From Halopelagius longus (GTDB lineage Archaea; Halobacteriota; Halobacteria; Halobacteriales; Haloferacaceae): a DNA stretch of 64,000 bases. This document shows positions 1 to 9,475 of this stretch, piece after piece. Made by a program: the position numbers and the translations under genes. The DNA is taken from positions 1 through 64,000 of the forward strand of contig NZ_FNKQ01000007.1 in assembly GCF_900100875.1 (NCBI RefSeq), in the 5' to 3' direction. Within the stretch, counting starts at the first letter, position 1; each line of letters starts with the position of its first letter. The notes beneath the pieces were generated by a model. That model had not been told where the DNA came from, did no database searches, and worked only from the letters and a program-made list of their open reading frames with translations.

Positions 1-83
1 CCATGGAAGAGGCAGATGCAACGGTCGAAGCATCGACCATGGAAGAGGCAGATGCAACGGTCGAAGCATCGACCATGGAAGAG
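1..83 (+). repeat. 36-bp tandem repeat, about 2.3 copies
   Basis: Copies at 1-35 (cut by the window edge) and 36-71 are identical where they overlap; a partial third copy runs from 72 to about 83. The repeat lies in the 3' end of the truncated CDS and is a multiple of three. Confidence 0.8.
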
Positions 84-89
84 AAGTAG
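1..89 (+). CDS. 3' end of a CDS with an acidic repeat tail (partial)
   Basis: The frame is open from the window edge and stops at TAG 87-89. It consists of a 12-residue repeat, TMEEADATVEAS, present about twice, followed by TMEEK. The DNA repeat unit is 36 bp, so repeat gain or loss would keep the frame. Acidic low-complexity tails are common in haloarchaeal proteins. The body of the protein lies outside the window, so its function cannot be judged. Confidence 0.55.
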   Translation, partial: MEEADATVEASTMEEADATVEASTMEEK

Positions 90-1782
90 AACTCGACTGA
101 ATCGAAGAAGGGTTTAATTATCCCTTCTATTATTTTTCTCTGGCAATTCAAGCGACGGTCACAGAATTTTGCGATATCGGTAGATGACAGCTCGGCTACG
201 AGCCCGCGAGTCACTCAAAGCATCCGCAGTTGACTACCCACTAGATTGCGACAAGGGAGATCTTCAGAGGCTACTCTCAAACGACTCCTGGAAGTTGTCT
301 GGGCTTTCAGACACACCTCAGACCCAAGAGAATCTTTCAGCAAATGAGGCTGGTCTAAATTTTCCGCTTGAATCCACTCGTGAGCTAACACCGCTTAGTT
401 ACATCCACCTATTTAGCCTACCAGAAGTCCCTGAGGAAATTAGAAATATATCGCGAAGGCGTTAGACGACTCGTGATCAACTCGCAGAGTCGAACAAGTT
501 CTATCGAGCAGGAGCCGTCGATATCGTCATTCCTAAAGACGACCTGTTTACCGGCAACCGAACAGGCACAGACTGTAGTCTCCACTTCCACCGACACACT
601 CTCGTCTTAGTCAATAGCAGGATACCTTGGTAGAGATAGTTTTGAGATACTATAAGAGGAGGTTAGTTGATTATGCGTTCTCTGTGAGTGCGGATAGAGC
701 AACGTCATCATCAACGAACAGTCTATTTGTATAATATAATAATTTAAATTAAATCTCAATTCACCCATATCCGTTACAATACTAATACTGTAAGATTAGG
801 ATTTTCTTCTCAAGGGGGAAAGATTCCAGAGTGAGTAGAAAATAGACCTGCGCTCATCTTTCTCCTTTAGACCATTCGTGGGTCCAGAGACATCATCCTC
901 TACTATTCCATTCTCGTAGTCTCCCACAGTAACAGGTAGAACACCACTCAGTAATGTTAACGACCGCAACGACCGACTCACAGAACGGTTTCGTGCACCG
1001 AACTGCATCTATCCTGTTCCGCCTGCGGTATCGATATCGACCTGTAGTCTCTTGGAAACACGTTACTAGGAATTAGTTTGGCGTCTCAGACTTATTCCAT
1101 GACACTCAGTAAGAGTGGATGGGGGCTTGTAGGCCTCCCCATTTTTTAATTGGCTGTAAATATGAGTCGCTAGAGGAGGCCTGATCCCGGTGGCTCATCT
1201 GCGTGAGTTATCTTCTCTCTGTGCCATCCCACAGTTCATAGACTGAATTGGGACTGCCTTAGGAAGATACACTCATCACTATAATGAGCGTTTGCGGCAT
1301 TGATAGTATCGTAGGCTATAAAGTTTTGTTCGCGAGCGGCCTACAGCATCTCACGGATTTTCGACTCCGAGATGTTCTCATGCCATCGTGGCATTTGTGG
1401 CTTGTCTAGCTTTGTCTGCACGGCAGTTATACTTATTTCTTTGAGTGGCCGGATTTATCTTCACAGAGCGGGTCGAGTTCTTTGAGACTTAAGTTCCCTT
1501 ATCGTCTTATAGGGGTATCTATTCGGCTACCTCGGATACATAACTGATCTCCCCTCGGACACTACCGTCTTTCAGACTCAAACCGACTGAGTTCTTCATT
1601 CTCCGTATCTGTGGATTTGCGACCACATGTGGATTCTGTATAGCGGTATGTGATATATTTGATTAGTATAGCACGGATATGCGCTGATTTCGGAGGATGG
1701 AGGTCTGTGTGTACTGTTTAAGTATTGTAGTGTTCCACTTTTCCTTAAAAGAATAAGGAAAAGTGGGTTGTGGTAGGGTAAC
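90..1782. other. gene-poor, lower-GC stretch with no supported gene
   Basis: About 1.7 kb with no frame that looks haloarchaeal. The longest open frames (for example 184-465 on +, 796-1008 on -) are basic or mixed in composition and match nothing I recognise. The base composition is clearly lower in GC than the metabolic block to the right. This looks like decayed DNA between mobile pieces. No RNA gene was identified. Confidence 0.5.
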
Positions 1783-1835
1783 GCTGTACCCTCATCGGAC
1801 TCGATGCCATCCACGAAATCCCTGGGTTACAGCCC
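1783..1835 (+). repeat. 53-bp direct repeat, left copy (candidate att core)
   Basis: Identical to 50063-50115 over all 53 bases, in the same orientation and at the same distance ahead of the integrase start. The neighbouring coding parts of the two integrase copies have diverged, so the block is better conserved than the genes. That suits an attachment core or an essential regulatory element. Confidence 0.6.
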
Positions 1836-2078
1836 CCGAAACGCCCATCCTGTCACAAGAGGCCAACAGTGAACGTCGACGAGACGACCGAATTCACCGA
1901 GACTGTCGACCGCTACCTTCGCTCCAGCGGTGGCTTAAAGCAGTACCGCGAGACCGCCGAGACGGTCCTCAGACAGTTCGAGTCGTGGCTGCGGCGCCAA
2001 ACCCTCAACGGCTGACAGTAGTTGTGTACGCGATACAGAGGATGAGTTCAGCACGACGATCTCGTTTATTTCATACCG
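1783..2078 (+). pseudogene. internally deleted integrase relic
   Basis: This segment matches the intact integrase locus at 50063-51330. Bases 1783-1835 are identical to 50063-50115. The GTG start (1869) and roughly the first 43 codons then follow with scattered differences. Near 2000 the homology jumps to sequence that lies downstream of the intact gene's stop (around 51272 onward), including a shared stretch ending near a CTCGTTT-rich tail. The remaining frame (1869-2015) would encode only 48 residues of the N-terminal core-binding domain and lacks all catalytic residues. It is a deletion derivative of the same integrase family. Confidence 0.8.
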
Positions 2079-2213
2079 GCCCTACTGAACCAGCGGTTAC
2101 GTAGATATGCATATCTACCGAGCGCTAACTCCAAACGGTGGGAGTAGGAGGGCGAATCACCCACGTACAGATGAAGACTACATTTAACCGTGTTACCCAA
2201 CTACCGTTTGCCA

Positions 2214-3329
2214 ATGAGCCAACAGGGCGAACGCAGTGACCAACCGGGGACGCCGGATCTCGAAAGCGGCCTCGAGGCATTGCGTCAGAGTCCTGAGTTT
2301 CGCGGCCCGGCCGAATCCCTCGATGGCCACGACCACGCCAACGACCATTTTGCACTCATATATAAGAACCGAGACGAGCAGTTCGCGGCCGCCATCCCAT
2401 TCATCCACCAAGGGCTTGAGCAGGGTAAGCGATGCCTGTACATCGGGGATGACAACTCGAAAGCAGAAGTACTGGAAGCGATGCGGGCCCGCGGCATTGA
2501 CGTGGACGGTGCCCTTGACTCGGGTGCGCTCTCCGTCTACACGGAGGCGGACACGTACCGCAGGACCGGCACGTTCAATCAGGATGCGATACTGGAGTTC
2601 TGGGAGGACTCCCTAACGGAGGCAACAGACGAGGACGGCTACACGGGAATCAGGGCAGCCTCCGAGATGACGTGAGCGCTGGATGAGGATACGAGCCCCG
2701 ATCAACTGGTTGAGTACGAAGTGGCCCTCAACTCTCTGTTCCAGAACGAGGACTACACCGTCATGTGTCAGTATAATCGCGAGCGGTTCCCACCAGAGGT
2801 GCTCGAAGACGTCATCGAGACCCACCCGCACCTCATCCACGACAACGTGGTCTCTCACAACGTCTACTACACCCCACCCGAGGAGTTCTTCGGTCCCGAG
2901 CAGCCAGCCGACAAGGTTGATCGGATGATGGGGAAGCTGCGCGAGCAGACCGAGCGCAAGGAACACGAGCAGGCCAAACAGAGATTGTACGAGATCGTGG
3001 CCGATTCCGACAGGCCATTCGACGACAAACTCCAAGCGGTACTTGAGCTTGGCTGCGAGCGGTTCGACCTCGAATACGGCGGGATCGCCCGCATCGATCC
3101 GACGGCCGATCTGTTCGAGGTGGAGACCATACTAGGGGACCACGACCACCTCGTCCCGGGCAAGCAGTATTCGCTCTCCGAAACCTACTGCCAATTGGTG
3201 GCGGACGACGGAGAAACCGCTGCCGTCACCGACCCTGTAAGCGAGGGGTTCGAGGGGAAGACCATCGTGGAACGACTCGGTCGGATCAGCCAGACGGCGA
3301 GAACAATTCTCCAGACGAGTCTCGTATAG
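2214..3329 (+). pseudogene. MEDS/GAF sensor protein, nonsense-interrupted and 3'-truncated
   Basis: The ATG at 2214 begins a protein with a MEDS-type domain (methanogen/methylotroph DcmR sensory domain; residues about 40-230: HFALIYKNRDEQ, CLYIGDDN, GIRAASEMT) followed by a GAF domain (from about residue 260: RFDLEYGGIARID). A TGA at 2673-2675 interrupts the frame where family members have Trp (EMTW); the same frame continues cleanly to 3329. The GAF domain then ends early, with no histidine kinase or bacterio-opsin-activator-type HTH output domain after it. Such haloarchaeal proteins are usually cytoplasmic signal transducers. One base change plus loss of the 3' part best explains the state. 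Readthrough at TGA is possible but would still leave a truncated product. Confidence 0.75.
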
Positions 3330-3449
3330 AGCAACGGTTTGGTGGCAGTTCGGACGACACGAGACAATTTCTTGGCCTCAGAGACCAACTAGCTCCCGTG
3401 AGCCATCAATCCACGTCAGAGAGTGCGTCACAGGTGACTCTCTCGTTCT

Positions 3450-3674
3450 CACCCCCCGGACGACCGAACGGCAGAAGCACTCGATTCCCCGTCGTACCGT
3501 TCGTACCTCCGTCGAACGCGGTCGGGATCGGTGAGCGTCGGGGACGAGTGGGAGGAGTTCGTCAGCAGAGGTTGCGGGAGTACACGTGACGTTACTCTCC
3601 GCGTCCAGTCGACAGAGGGCGGTGAGGTGATCGGTGAAGAGACAGAGCTAGTCTTCGAACCGAGCCGCGATTGA
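3450..3674 (+). pseudogene. coding remnant of unknown family
   Basis: A frame with the acidic composition of haloarchaeal proteins (DEWEEFVSRGCG, GEVIGEETELVFEP) ends at a TGA near 3674. It has no start codon and is closed upstream by a stop, and a run of six C near 3460 suggests a frameshift. I do not recognise the family. It is probably the 3' end of a lost gene. Confidence 0.35.
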
Positions 3675-3794
3675 CTGAACTCGGGCGGACTGTCCTGTCG
3701 GGGCTTGTCCCGCTTCGCTGACGTGGATTCGTTCCTATCCGTGTCTACTGCCGCGACCCTCCGGTTTATTTTATTTCCACTACTATGGCTACGT

Positions 3795-3953
3795 ATGCCT
3801 GCGACGCTCGAAATCGCGTGCGAGAACGACGACTGTGAACTCGACATGGCGGAACTCCACTACACGTACGATATGCCCGACGACGTCACGGTCGATAACT
3901 TCCAGTGTCCGTACTGCGGCCAGTCGGATTCGCTTCGGGAAATCGAGCTTTAA
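3795..3953 (+). CDS. small zinc-finger-like protein
   Basis: A 52-residue protein starting at ATG 3795, preceded by a TTTATTTT promoter-like stretch about 25 bp upstream. It has two cysteine pairs, CENDDC near residue 8 and CPYC near residue 39, which would form a small zinc knuckle. Short CxxC proteins of this kind are common in haloarchaea and mostly uncharacterised; some are needed for stress or biofilm phenotypes. A longer open frame upstream adds residues without haloarchaeal character, so the internal ATG was chosen. Confidence 0.75.
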   Translation: MPATLEIACENDDCELDMAELHYTYDMPDDVTVDNFQCPYCGQSDSLREIEL

Positions 3954-3999
3954 CCCGAGAAAACCGTTCTTTGAACGTTCTTCCGGCCAGTCCATCTCT

Positions 4000-4515
4000 T
4001 CAGCGACCGTCGAGTTCGTCCTCGACCTCGTCGTAGTCGGGGAAGTCCGGCCACTGCGACGCGACCCATGCGTATCGAATCGTCTGTTCCTCGTCTACGA
4101 GGAAGACTGCAGGACGCGGCTCGCTGACGCCGGCCATCCCATCGAGGTCGTTGACGATACCGTACTCCTCGGCGACGCCGTTCTGCGGGTCGCTGAACAG
4201 CCGGTACCCCATCTCTCGTTCGTCGATGAACGTCTTGTGCTCGTACGGGGACGAGATCGAGAGTCCGACGATCGTGACGTCGTACTCGTCGTCCCAGGCG
4301 CGGTCGCGAAGTTCGTTCCAGATGTACGTCGCCGGGAAGTCTCCGTCCATCGTGTAGAACACGAGGAGGACCGGGCCGTCGGTAGTGAGGTCCGACAGGG
4401 CGACGTCCTCCCAGTACTCGTCGTTGACTAGTGGGCGGACGAAGTCCGGTGCTCGGGTCCCTTCCGTGGGGTGATCCGACTCGCCGAGTTCGACGACTTC
4501 GAAGTCGAGATCCAT
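4000..4515 (-). CDS. redoxin (AhpC/TSA-like) lacking the peroxidatic cysteine
   Basis: A 171-residue thioredoxin-fold protein. The N-terminal half has APDFVRPLV and LLVFYTMDGDFPATY, and the C-terminal half has PRPAVFLVDEEQTIRYAW, as in peroxiredoxins. Where peroxiredoxins carry the active Cys (T/SxxC after FYP) this protein reads DGDFP, and the whole protein contains no cysteine. It is therefore unlikely to be a standard thiol peroxidase. The upstream gene, a glutaredoxin-like protein at 4519-4794, ends 3 bp before this start, so the two are probably cotranscribed. The actual role, perhaps scaffold or chaperone-like, is unknown. Confidence 0.85.
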   Translation of the reverse strand: MDLDFEVVELGESDHPTEGTRAPDFVRPLVNDEYWEDVALSDLTTDGPVLLVFYTMDGDFPATYIWNELRDRAWDDEYDVTIVGLSISSPYEHKTFIDEREMGYRLFSDPQNGVAEEYGIVNDLDGMAGVSEPRPAVFLVDEEQTIRYAWVASQWPDFPDYDEVEDELDGR

Positions 4516-4518
4516 CGG

Positions 4519-4794
4519 TTACGCCCCCGTCCCGTAAGTTCTCTCGAGGTACTCGACAATGTTCGCCGATTCGGACATCGTCACACCCGTGTTTTCGTCG
4601 ACGATCGCCGGGACCGTTCGCTTTCCGCTAATGCGTTTGACGACGTCGCGTTCGGAGTGCATCGCCTCGACGAAGCGCGAGCGGTAGTCGAGGCCGTACT
4701 CGTTGAGAACGCGAACGACGCGCTCACAGAACGGACAGGCCTGAAGTCGATACAGCGTGATCGACGGTTCGTCTGTGGATTCGGAATCACTCAT
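4519..4794 (-). CDS. glutaredoxin / GST-N-domain thiol protein
   Basis: A 91-residue thioredoxin-fold protein with a CPFC active site (residues about 20-23; ITLYRLQACPFCERV). It also has the cis-proline segment RTVPAIVDENTG and a C-terminal helix SANIVEYLERTYG typical of the GST-N/glutaredoxin family. It probably reduces disulfides or handles low-molecular thiols; haloarchaea use gamma-glutamylcysteine in place of glutathione. It is first in a two-gene unit with the cysteine-less redoxin downstream. Confidence 0.88.
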   Translation of the reverse strand: MSDSESTDEPSITLYRLQACPFCERVVRVLNEYGLDYRSRFVEAMHSERDVVKRISGKRTVPAIVDENTGVTMSESANIVEYLERTYGTGA

Positions 4795-4862
4795 GGTGAC
4801 GTTGTCGTGTTATTGGATCGGTAGCGGGTAAATACTGGGCTGTCAGCAGTCTGCGTAGGGAG

Positions 4863-5052
4863 TCACGTTCCTTCGACGAGTCGTTCTAACTGCTATGGCG
4901 GGACCGAACCTCGCGCGGCGTACCCGTCGTAAGCGAACGTCGAGACACCGGTGACGCCGTGACGTTGCACTTCGGCAAACAGCTCTCGAAGGCGTCCACG
5001 GAGTTCGTCGTCTTCGATTGCAGCCCGAATTTCGTCGCCGTCGTGCCTAGAT
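4863..5052 (-). pseudogene. 3' remnant of a DsbA-family (FrnE-like) oxidoreductase, with in-frame TAG
   Basis: Reading the minus strand gives a C-terminal part typical of DsbA/FrnE-like proteins: IRAAIEDDELRGRLREL, GVTGVSTFAYDGYAARG, SVPP, then a TAG at 4893-4895, then QLERLVEGT and a TGA at 4863-4865. Family members have Glu between PP and QLERLV, so the TAG is a single-base change from GAG. The N-terminal part with the CxxC is missing, and a TAA closes the frame just upstream. It is a dead fragment between two live-looking redox genes. Confidence 0.65.
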
Positions 5053-5082
5053 ATTTACCGCGCAAATGCATGTATGTGAATC

Positions 5083-6102
5083 ATGAGCGAGGAGGACACC
5101 TCGGAGCAGTACGATGTCGTCGTCGTCGGTGGCGGTCCTGCGGGGATGACAGCGGCGCTGTACAGTACGCGGCTAGGTCACCAAACCGCGGTCGTCAGTC
5201 GGGGCGGCGGTCGAGCGGCGATGATGCAGGAGGTCCACAACCTGCTGGGCGTTCGCGAAGAAACCAGCGGCGCAGAGTTTCTCGGTATCGGATAGGAACA
5301 ACTTGAAGAGTACGGCTGCGACATCCACCGAGACATGGTCACATCGTGTTCCCGTGACGAGGACGGACCCATCCGACTGTCAGGTAACAGCGGCGACTAC
5401 GAGGCGGAGAGAGTGATCCTCGCCACCGGATTCAACGACGTCCGCCCTGAGCCGCCGCTTCCGCGGACCGGTCGCGGTCTCCACTACTGTCTCCACTGCG
5501 ACGCGTACATGTTCGTCGACGAGTCGGTCTACGTCATGGGTCACTCCGAGAGCGCCGCACACGTCGCGGGAATCATGCTCAACTTCACCGACGAAGTCGA
5601 CTTACTGACCCGCGGTGACGACCCCGAATGGAGCGACGAGACGGCGGAGATGCTCGACAACCACCCCATCGACGTCATCCACGAGGACGTCACCGGCGTG
5701 CAGAACGGCGAGGACGGTTGGCTGAAAGCGCTTGAGTTCGGCGACGGAACCGTCCGAGAGTACAAAGGAGGATTTGCTATGTACGGCGCGGAGTACAACA
5801 ACGGACTCGCCCGCGAACTCGGCTGTGAAACCAACGACGATGGGTCCATAAAAGTCGGTGACCACGGACAGACATCGGTCGAGAACGTCTACGCCGTCGG
5901 CGACTGCACGCCGGGCCACAACCAACTTCCCGTCGGGATGGGAGAGGGTGCCAAGGCCGACATCGACGTTCACTTCCAGTTGCGCGACTTCCCACGAGAT
6001 ATGAGCCTGCTCGAAGAACAGGGCCCGGTCCGCTCGAAGGAAGTTCCGGGAATACCGGACGAACTGCTCGAACAGGCGGTCGACTTCCACACGTACGACT
6101 AA
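5083..6102 (+). pseudogene. thioredoxin-reductase-like flavoprotein with in-frame amber codon
   Basis: ATG 5083 opens an FAD/NAD(P)-binding oxidoreductase: GGGPAGMTAALYSTRLG near residue 14, a thioredoxin-reductase-type CLHCD redox pair in the middle, and a C-terminal AVGDCTPGHNQLP FAD motif. At 5293-5295 a TAG follows FLGIG and the same frame continues with EQLEEYGCDIHRD to 6102. Both halves are otherwise intact, so only one codon separates this from a normal gene of 339 residues. A fragment starting at 5335 would lack the FAD-binding N-terminus. Either the gene died recently, the sequence has an error, or the stop is suppressed. Confidence 0.8.
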
Positions 6103-6132
6103 TTTCCGATTCGACGCCTCCCTCTGTGAGTC

Positions 6133-6744
6133 TCACTCAACACTCCGCTGCCATCGGTCGGGGACTAACCGGCGTCGGAGCAGATACGCGGTGACGACGA
6201 CGAGGGAGACGACTCCAATAATCGAGTATAGTTCCACTTCGGTGAGCGTTCGTGCGGCCTCGCCGATGGCGAGGACGAGAGCGGCTTCGAGAAAGTACTT
6301 CCCCCCTCGACCGAGAAGTGATGTGAGAACGTACGACCGAAGGTCGAGCCCGAGTACTCCCGACGCGACCGACAACAGTTCGTATCCCTCGGGGATCGGT
6401 GCGAACGCTCTGACCGAGAGAGTCACCAGCCCGTACCGTTCGAAGTATCTCTCTGCGCGGATGGCCCGTTCGTCGTCGAACCGGGATTCGAGGAGCGGAC
6501 GGCCGCCCTTACGACCGATTCCGTAGCCGACGAGACCAGCCGTGACGGAGCTGGCCGTGGCGATGGCCGCATAGACGAACGCGAGTTCCGGCTGAGCGAC
6601 CGCCAACGGAATGAGAACGAGGTCAGGTGGGACGGGCAAGAGACAGAATTCGAGAAACGCAACGGCGAACAGTCCGGGAGTACCGAAAGAAACAAAGAAC
6701 TCTCGCGAGAACGCGACTGGCGCGAGGATGTCACCCAGAGTCAC
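6133..6744 (-). CDS. VTT-domain (DedA/YqaA-like) membrane protein
   Basis: A 203-residue polytopic membrane protein with the VTT (SNARE-associated) domain. The first helix runs through FVSFGTPGLFAVAFLEFCLL, followed by the re-entrant glycine-rich GLVGYGIGRKGG and a C-terminal helix SIIGVVSLVVVTAYLL before basic RRRLVPDR. Proteins of this group act in lipid flipping or membrane stress resistance. It converges on the thioredoxin-reductase-like gene, with 30 bp between the stops. Confidence 0.85.
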   Translation of the reverse strand: MTLGDILAPVAFSREFFVSFGTPGLFAVAFLEFCLLPVPPDLVLIPLAVAQPELAFVYAAIATASSVTAGLVGYGIGRKGGRPLLESRFDDERAIRAERYFERYGLVTLSVRAFAPIPEGYELLSVASGVLGLDLRSYVLTSLLGRGGKYFLEAALVLAIGEAARTLTEVELYSIIGVVSLVVVTAYLLRRRLVPDRWQRSVE

Positions 6745-6962
6745 GTCGAAAGGTGTGTACGGCGAATCACAAGTACCCTTGGGCGTCGGACCGCGGAACG
6801 AGACGGTGGCCTCCTCTTACGCCTAGAAACCGGGAATCCCACCTTGGGACTCCGGGCCGGACTTCGTCCGACCCTGCAGTTTCACGATTTGTGCGTTCCA
6901 GGCATCTCCTACGTGGTAGTATCGGTTTGGCTGTCCTCTGGAGCAGTCAAACGCCTTCATCC
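6745..6962. other. intergenic, no feature seen
   Basis: The 218 bp between the VTT gene start and the HTH gene stop show no supported gene. Confidence 0.4.
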
Positions 6963-7457
6963 TCAGCCGTCAGAACGCTCAGAAACGGCTTTGAGCTTCT
7001 GTTTGTCAATTTCGTCGAGTAACCTAAACGCGTCGGTTACCCAAGTGAGGAGACACTCACGGTGGCGCCGTCGCATTTCGTTTGGGGAGACTGGAGAGTA
7101 CAGGTAAACTTGCCCGCCTTCATTGAGCGATTTTTTCCGACATTCAATAACCCCGAGTTCCCTCATCTGGGTGAGTTGCCGACTTACGGTACTCCGATTA
7201 TACTCTAGAGCAGTAGCGATCTCGTCGGTCGTTGCCTCTTCCTCCTCCACGAGATAGACACAGATATCCACTCCTGTTTGAGAAATACCGAATACTTGTG
7301 ACAAGAGATCCATTAGTGTAGGTTCGTTAACTGCGCCCACCTCTACGGGTTCCATCTCCTCGCCGCAGCACTTCTGTGCTGCGTTGCCGAGGGCGACAAA
7401 TTCGCACTGACGACAGGAATAGGCAGTAACTTGCGGATCGATATTCCCGGAGTTCAC
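6963..7457 (-). CDS. zinc-ribbon winged-helix regulator
   Basis: The N-terminal part has CRQCEF and KCCGEEM, a likely zinc ribbon. A winged helix follows (ATTDEIATALEYNRSTVSRQLTQ) and then an amphipathic C-terminal helix. The GTG at 7457 was chosen because a TATA-like run (TATTATTATA, 7480-7490) lies about 30 bp upstream, as expected for haloarchaeal leaderless transcripts. The frame stays open to 7592, but those residues are not haloarchaeal in character. It is divergent from the ferritin-like gene 245 bp away and is a candidate regulator of it. Confidence 0.75.
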   Translation of the reverse strand: MNSGNIDPQVTAYSCRQCEFVALGNAAQKCCGEEMEPVEVGAVNEPTLMDLLSQVFGISQTGVDICVYLVEEEEATTDEIATALEYNRSTVSRQLTQMRELGVIECRKKSLNEGGQVYLYSPVSPNEMRRRHRECLLTWVTDAFRLLDEIDKQKLKAVSERSDG

Positions 7458-7479
7458 ATTCAGTTCTCGAACGTAGAGA

Positions 7480-7492
7480 TTATTATTATACT
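7480..7492 (-). promoter_or_regulatory. TATA-like promoter element of the zinc-ribbon regulator
   Basis: On the minus strand this reads TATAATAATAAT, centred about 30 bp before the GTG at 7457. It supports the shorter start. Confidence 0.45.
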
Positions 7493-7702
7493 CTACCAGA
7501 AAGCATCTTATTGGTGTTAACGCTCCGTTATCCATTGGTGTATGAGTAGGCCGTTGCTGGGTAGCATACTGAAAACGGTTTAACCGTGACATGCTCTTGA
7601 GGAATTTACGACCGTCCTAACGGAGGCGGAAATGCGGCGTTAGCCCAACAACGATTCACTCGCACTAAATCGATCGGCGCTGACGGTTGGATTGTTGTAC
7701 AA

Positions 7703-9100
7703 ATGACTCAGCAAGATCAGACTCCCCCTGGAGAAGGCCCAGGCGAGTTCTTCAAACGTATCGGTACTAAGTTATCCCGGCGGTCGTTTATGGCTAATTC
7801 GGCAATTGTCGGAAGCGGAGTGCTCACCCTGTCAGCCTCTGGGACCGAGACTGCGGCTGCCACGGGCGGCGGAGACGATGGACATGGCAACGGCGGTCAG
7901 GTGACCCCGGGCGAGATCACCGACCTCGACGTCCTCCAGTTCGCTCTGACGCTCGAAAAGCTCGAATACACCTTTTACAGAGAGGGACTAGAGACGTTCG
8001 ACCAGGAGGCCATCAATCAATCCGAGGCGGCGGAGCGAACTGGCGATTCCGCCGAATCGATTCGCGCCCGCCTCGAAAACATCCGCGACCACGAAGAGGC
8101 GCACGTCAACGTCCTCACCGCCGTCATCGAGGCGCTCGGCGGTACGCCGGTTTCGGGCCTCGAGTTCGAGTTCCCCTACGACACCTTCGACGAGTTCATC
8201 GCGCTGGCGGCCGTGTTCGAGCCGCTCGGCGTCGACGCCTACGCCGGCGCAGCACCGCTCATCGATACGAAACTGCTCGTCCCCACGGCGCTATCGATCC
8301 ACAGCGTGGAGGCCAACCATGCGGCGTATCTCCGCGATCTCAACGGCGAGAACCCGGTTCCACAGGCGTTCAACAATCCGCAAACGATGGACTCGGTCGT
8401 CGCGCAGGCGAGTCAGTTCATCGTCGGTGTGGGAGACGATCAGCAGCTCTTTGCGGTGACCATCGAGAACGTCTCCGATTCTAACACGCTGAACACGTCG
8501 GAGGGAGCCCAACCGGTGCCGCTATCGCCGGGTGCGTACGCGGTGCACTCGGAGGGGAACCCCATCTTCACGCCTGGCGAACCAGCCTCGGAGGGTCTCG
8601 CACGCCTCGCCGAGGACGGGTTCCCGCTCCGCCTAGTCAACGAGATGGATATTTCGCTGTTGCAGGAGCTCGTCGGTGACGAAACCGTCTCCGAAAGGGG
8701 CTACTTCCTGTCGCTCGAGGGCGGACTACCGCCGCTGAACCCGGGCGAGTCGGCCACGTTCTATCTCACCGCGACCGAAGGCGAGGCCCTCTCGTTCGCG
8801 ACGATGTTCGTCCCGTCCAACGACGCCTTCTTCTCCCCCGGCGAAGAGGGTATCAGTCTATTCAGCAACGGATCGCCGGTCAGCTGCGACGCCACCGACC
8901 AGCTCACACTCTGGGACGCAGGGACCGAGGAGAATCAGCCTCCTGGCATAGGGGAGGATACCAAACCGAATCAGCCACTGACGGCGATTAACGTCGGACC
9001 GGACGAGGATAGGCCAGTTCAACCTATCGAAGAGGTTGACGATGAGTTCGAGTATCCCGAGGTTTCCGATGTGATTAACGTCACTATCGAGCCACAGTAG
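7703..9100 (+). CDS. Tat-exported ferritin-like / spondin-domain fusion
   Basis: 465 residues. A twin-arginine signal (KLSRRSFMANS, about residues 24-34) is followed by a ferritin-like four-helix domain (about 70-250). This carries iron-ligand-like motifs EKLEYTFYREG, RDHEEAHVNVL and HSVEANHAAYL, in the pattern E...ExxH...ExxH. The second half (about 250-430) matches the bacterial/archaeal Spondin_N family: VTIENVSDSNTL, LSPGAYAVHSEGNP, SFATMFVPSNDAFF, LWDAGTEENQPPG. The ferritin part may bind or oxidise iron, and spondin domains are extracellular adhesion or binding modules. Export through Tat fits folding with metal in the cytoplasm. It stands alone, with the zinc-ribbon regulator divergent upstream. 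Confidence 0.85.
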   Translation: MTQQDQTPPGEGPGEFFKRIGTKLSRRSFMANSAIVGSGVLTLSASGTETAAATGGGDDGHGNGGQVTPGEITDLDVLQFALTLEKLEYTFYREGLETFDQEAINQSEAAERTGDSAESIRARLENIRDHEEAHVNVLTAVIEALGGTPVSGLEFEFPYDTFDEFIALAAVFEPLGVDAYAGAAPLIDTKLLVPTALSIHSVEANHAAYLRDLNGENPVPQAFNNPQTMDSVVAQASQFIVGVGDDQQLFAVTIENVSDSNTLNTSEGAQPVPLSPGAYAVHSEGNPIFTPGEPASEGLARLAEDGFPLRLVNEMDISLLQELVGDETVSERGYFLSLEGGLPPLNPGESATFYLTATEGEALSFATMFVPSNDAFFSPGEEGISLFSNGSPVSCDATDQLTLWDAGTEENQPPGIGEDTKPNQPLTAINVGPDEDRPVQPIEEVDDEFEYPEVSDVINVTIEPQ

Positions 9101-9475
9101 GGTCGAGCAGATATCTCGACCCTCGTCGGCCGAGATTCGATCGAGTCTTCATAAACGGGGAGGCTATCCCCGAGAACACACCGTCCCACTCAAAGGAATC
9201 GCAACCCTCGCTCTGCTGGCTATCGTAGTCGTATTTAATACATCACCACTTGCCGTCGTCACCCCATCCCAGTTAGGACTCATCCTCGTTTGCGCTAACG
9301 GCGGTTCCATTCATCCCTTCAGCCGTACTTCTGCCCTACGTCGTGAGAGTCGCAACGATCTTACGAGGAACGACGCCAACGTCGTTGTTCACCGTTCCGA
9401 TCACAAGAAGTCAGTCGTCCAAGCAGTAATAGAGCTATTTGACTCTCGCTTCAAGGTATCCTCTGCGGGATCAAC
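9101..9475. other. intergenic, no clear gene
   Basis: A plus-strand frame near 9185-9290 reads as one hydrophobic helix (GIATLALLAIVVVFN) but has no start codon and no recognisable continuation. It may be a membrane-protein remnant; nothing else is seen. Confidence 0.3.

Noticed and set aside
184-465. 93-codon frame near the left edge
   Set aside because: Not acidic, no motif, lies in a decayed low-GC stretch.
5083-6102. pyrrolysine at the TAG codon
   Set aside because: No pyl genes in the window, and the position is not a known Pyl site; a nonsense mutation is simpler. Kept as an alternative to check.
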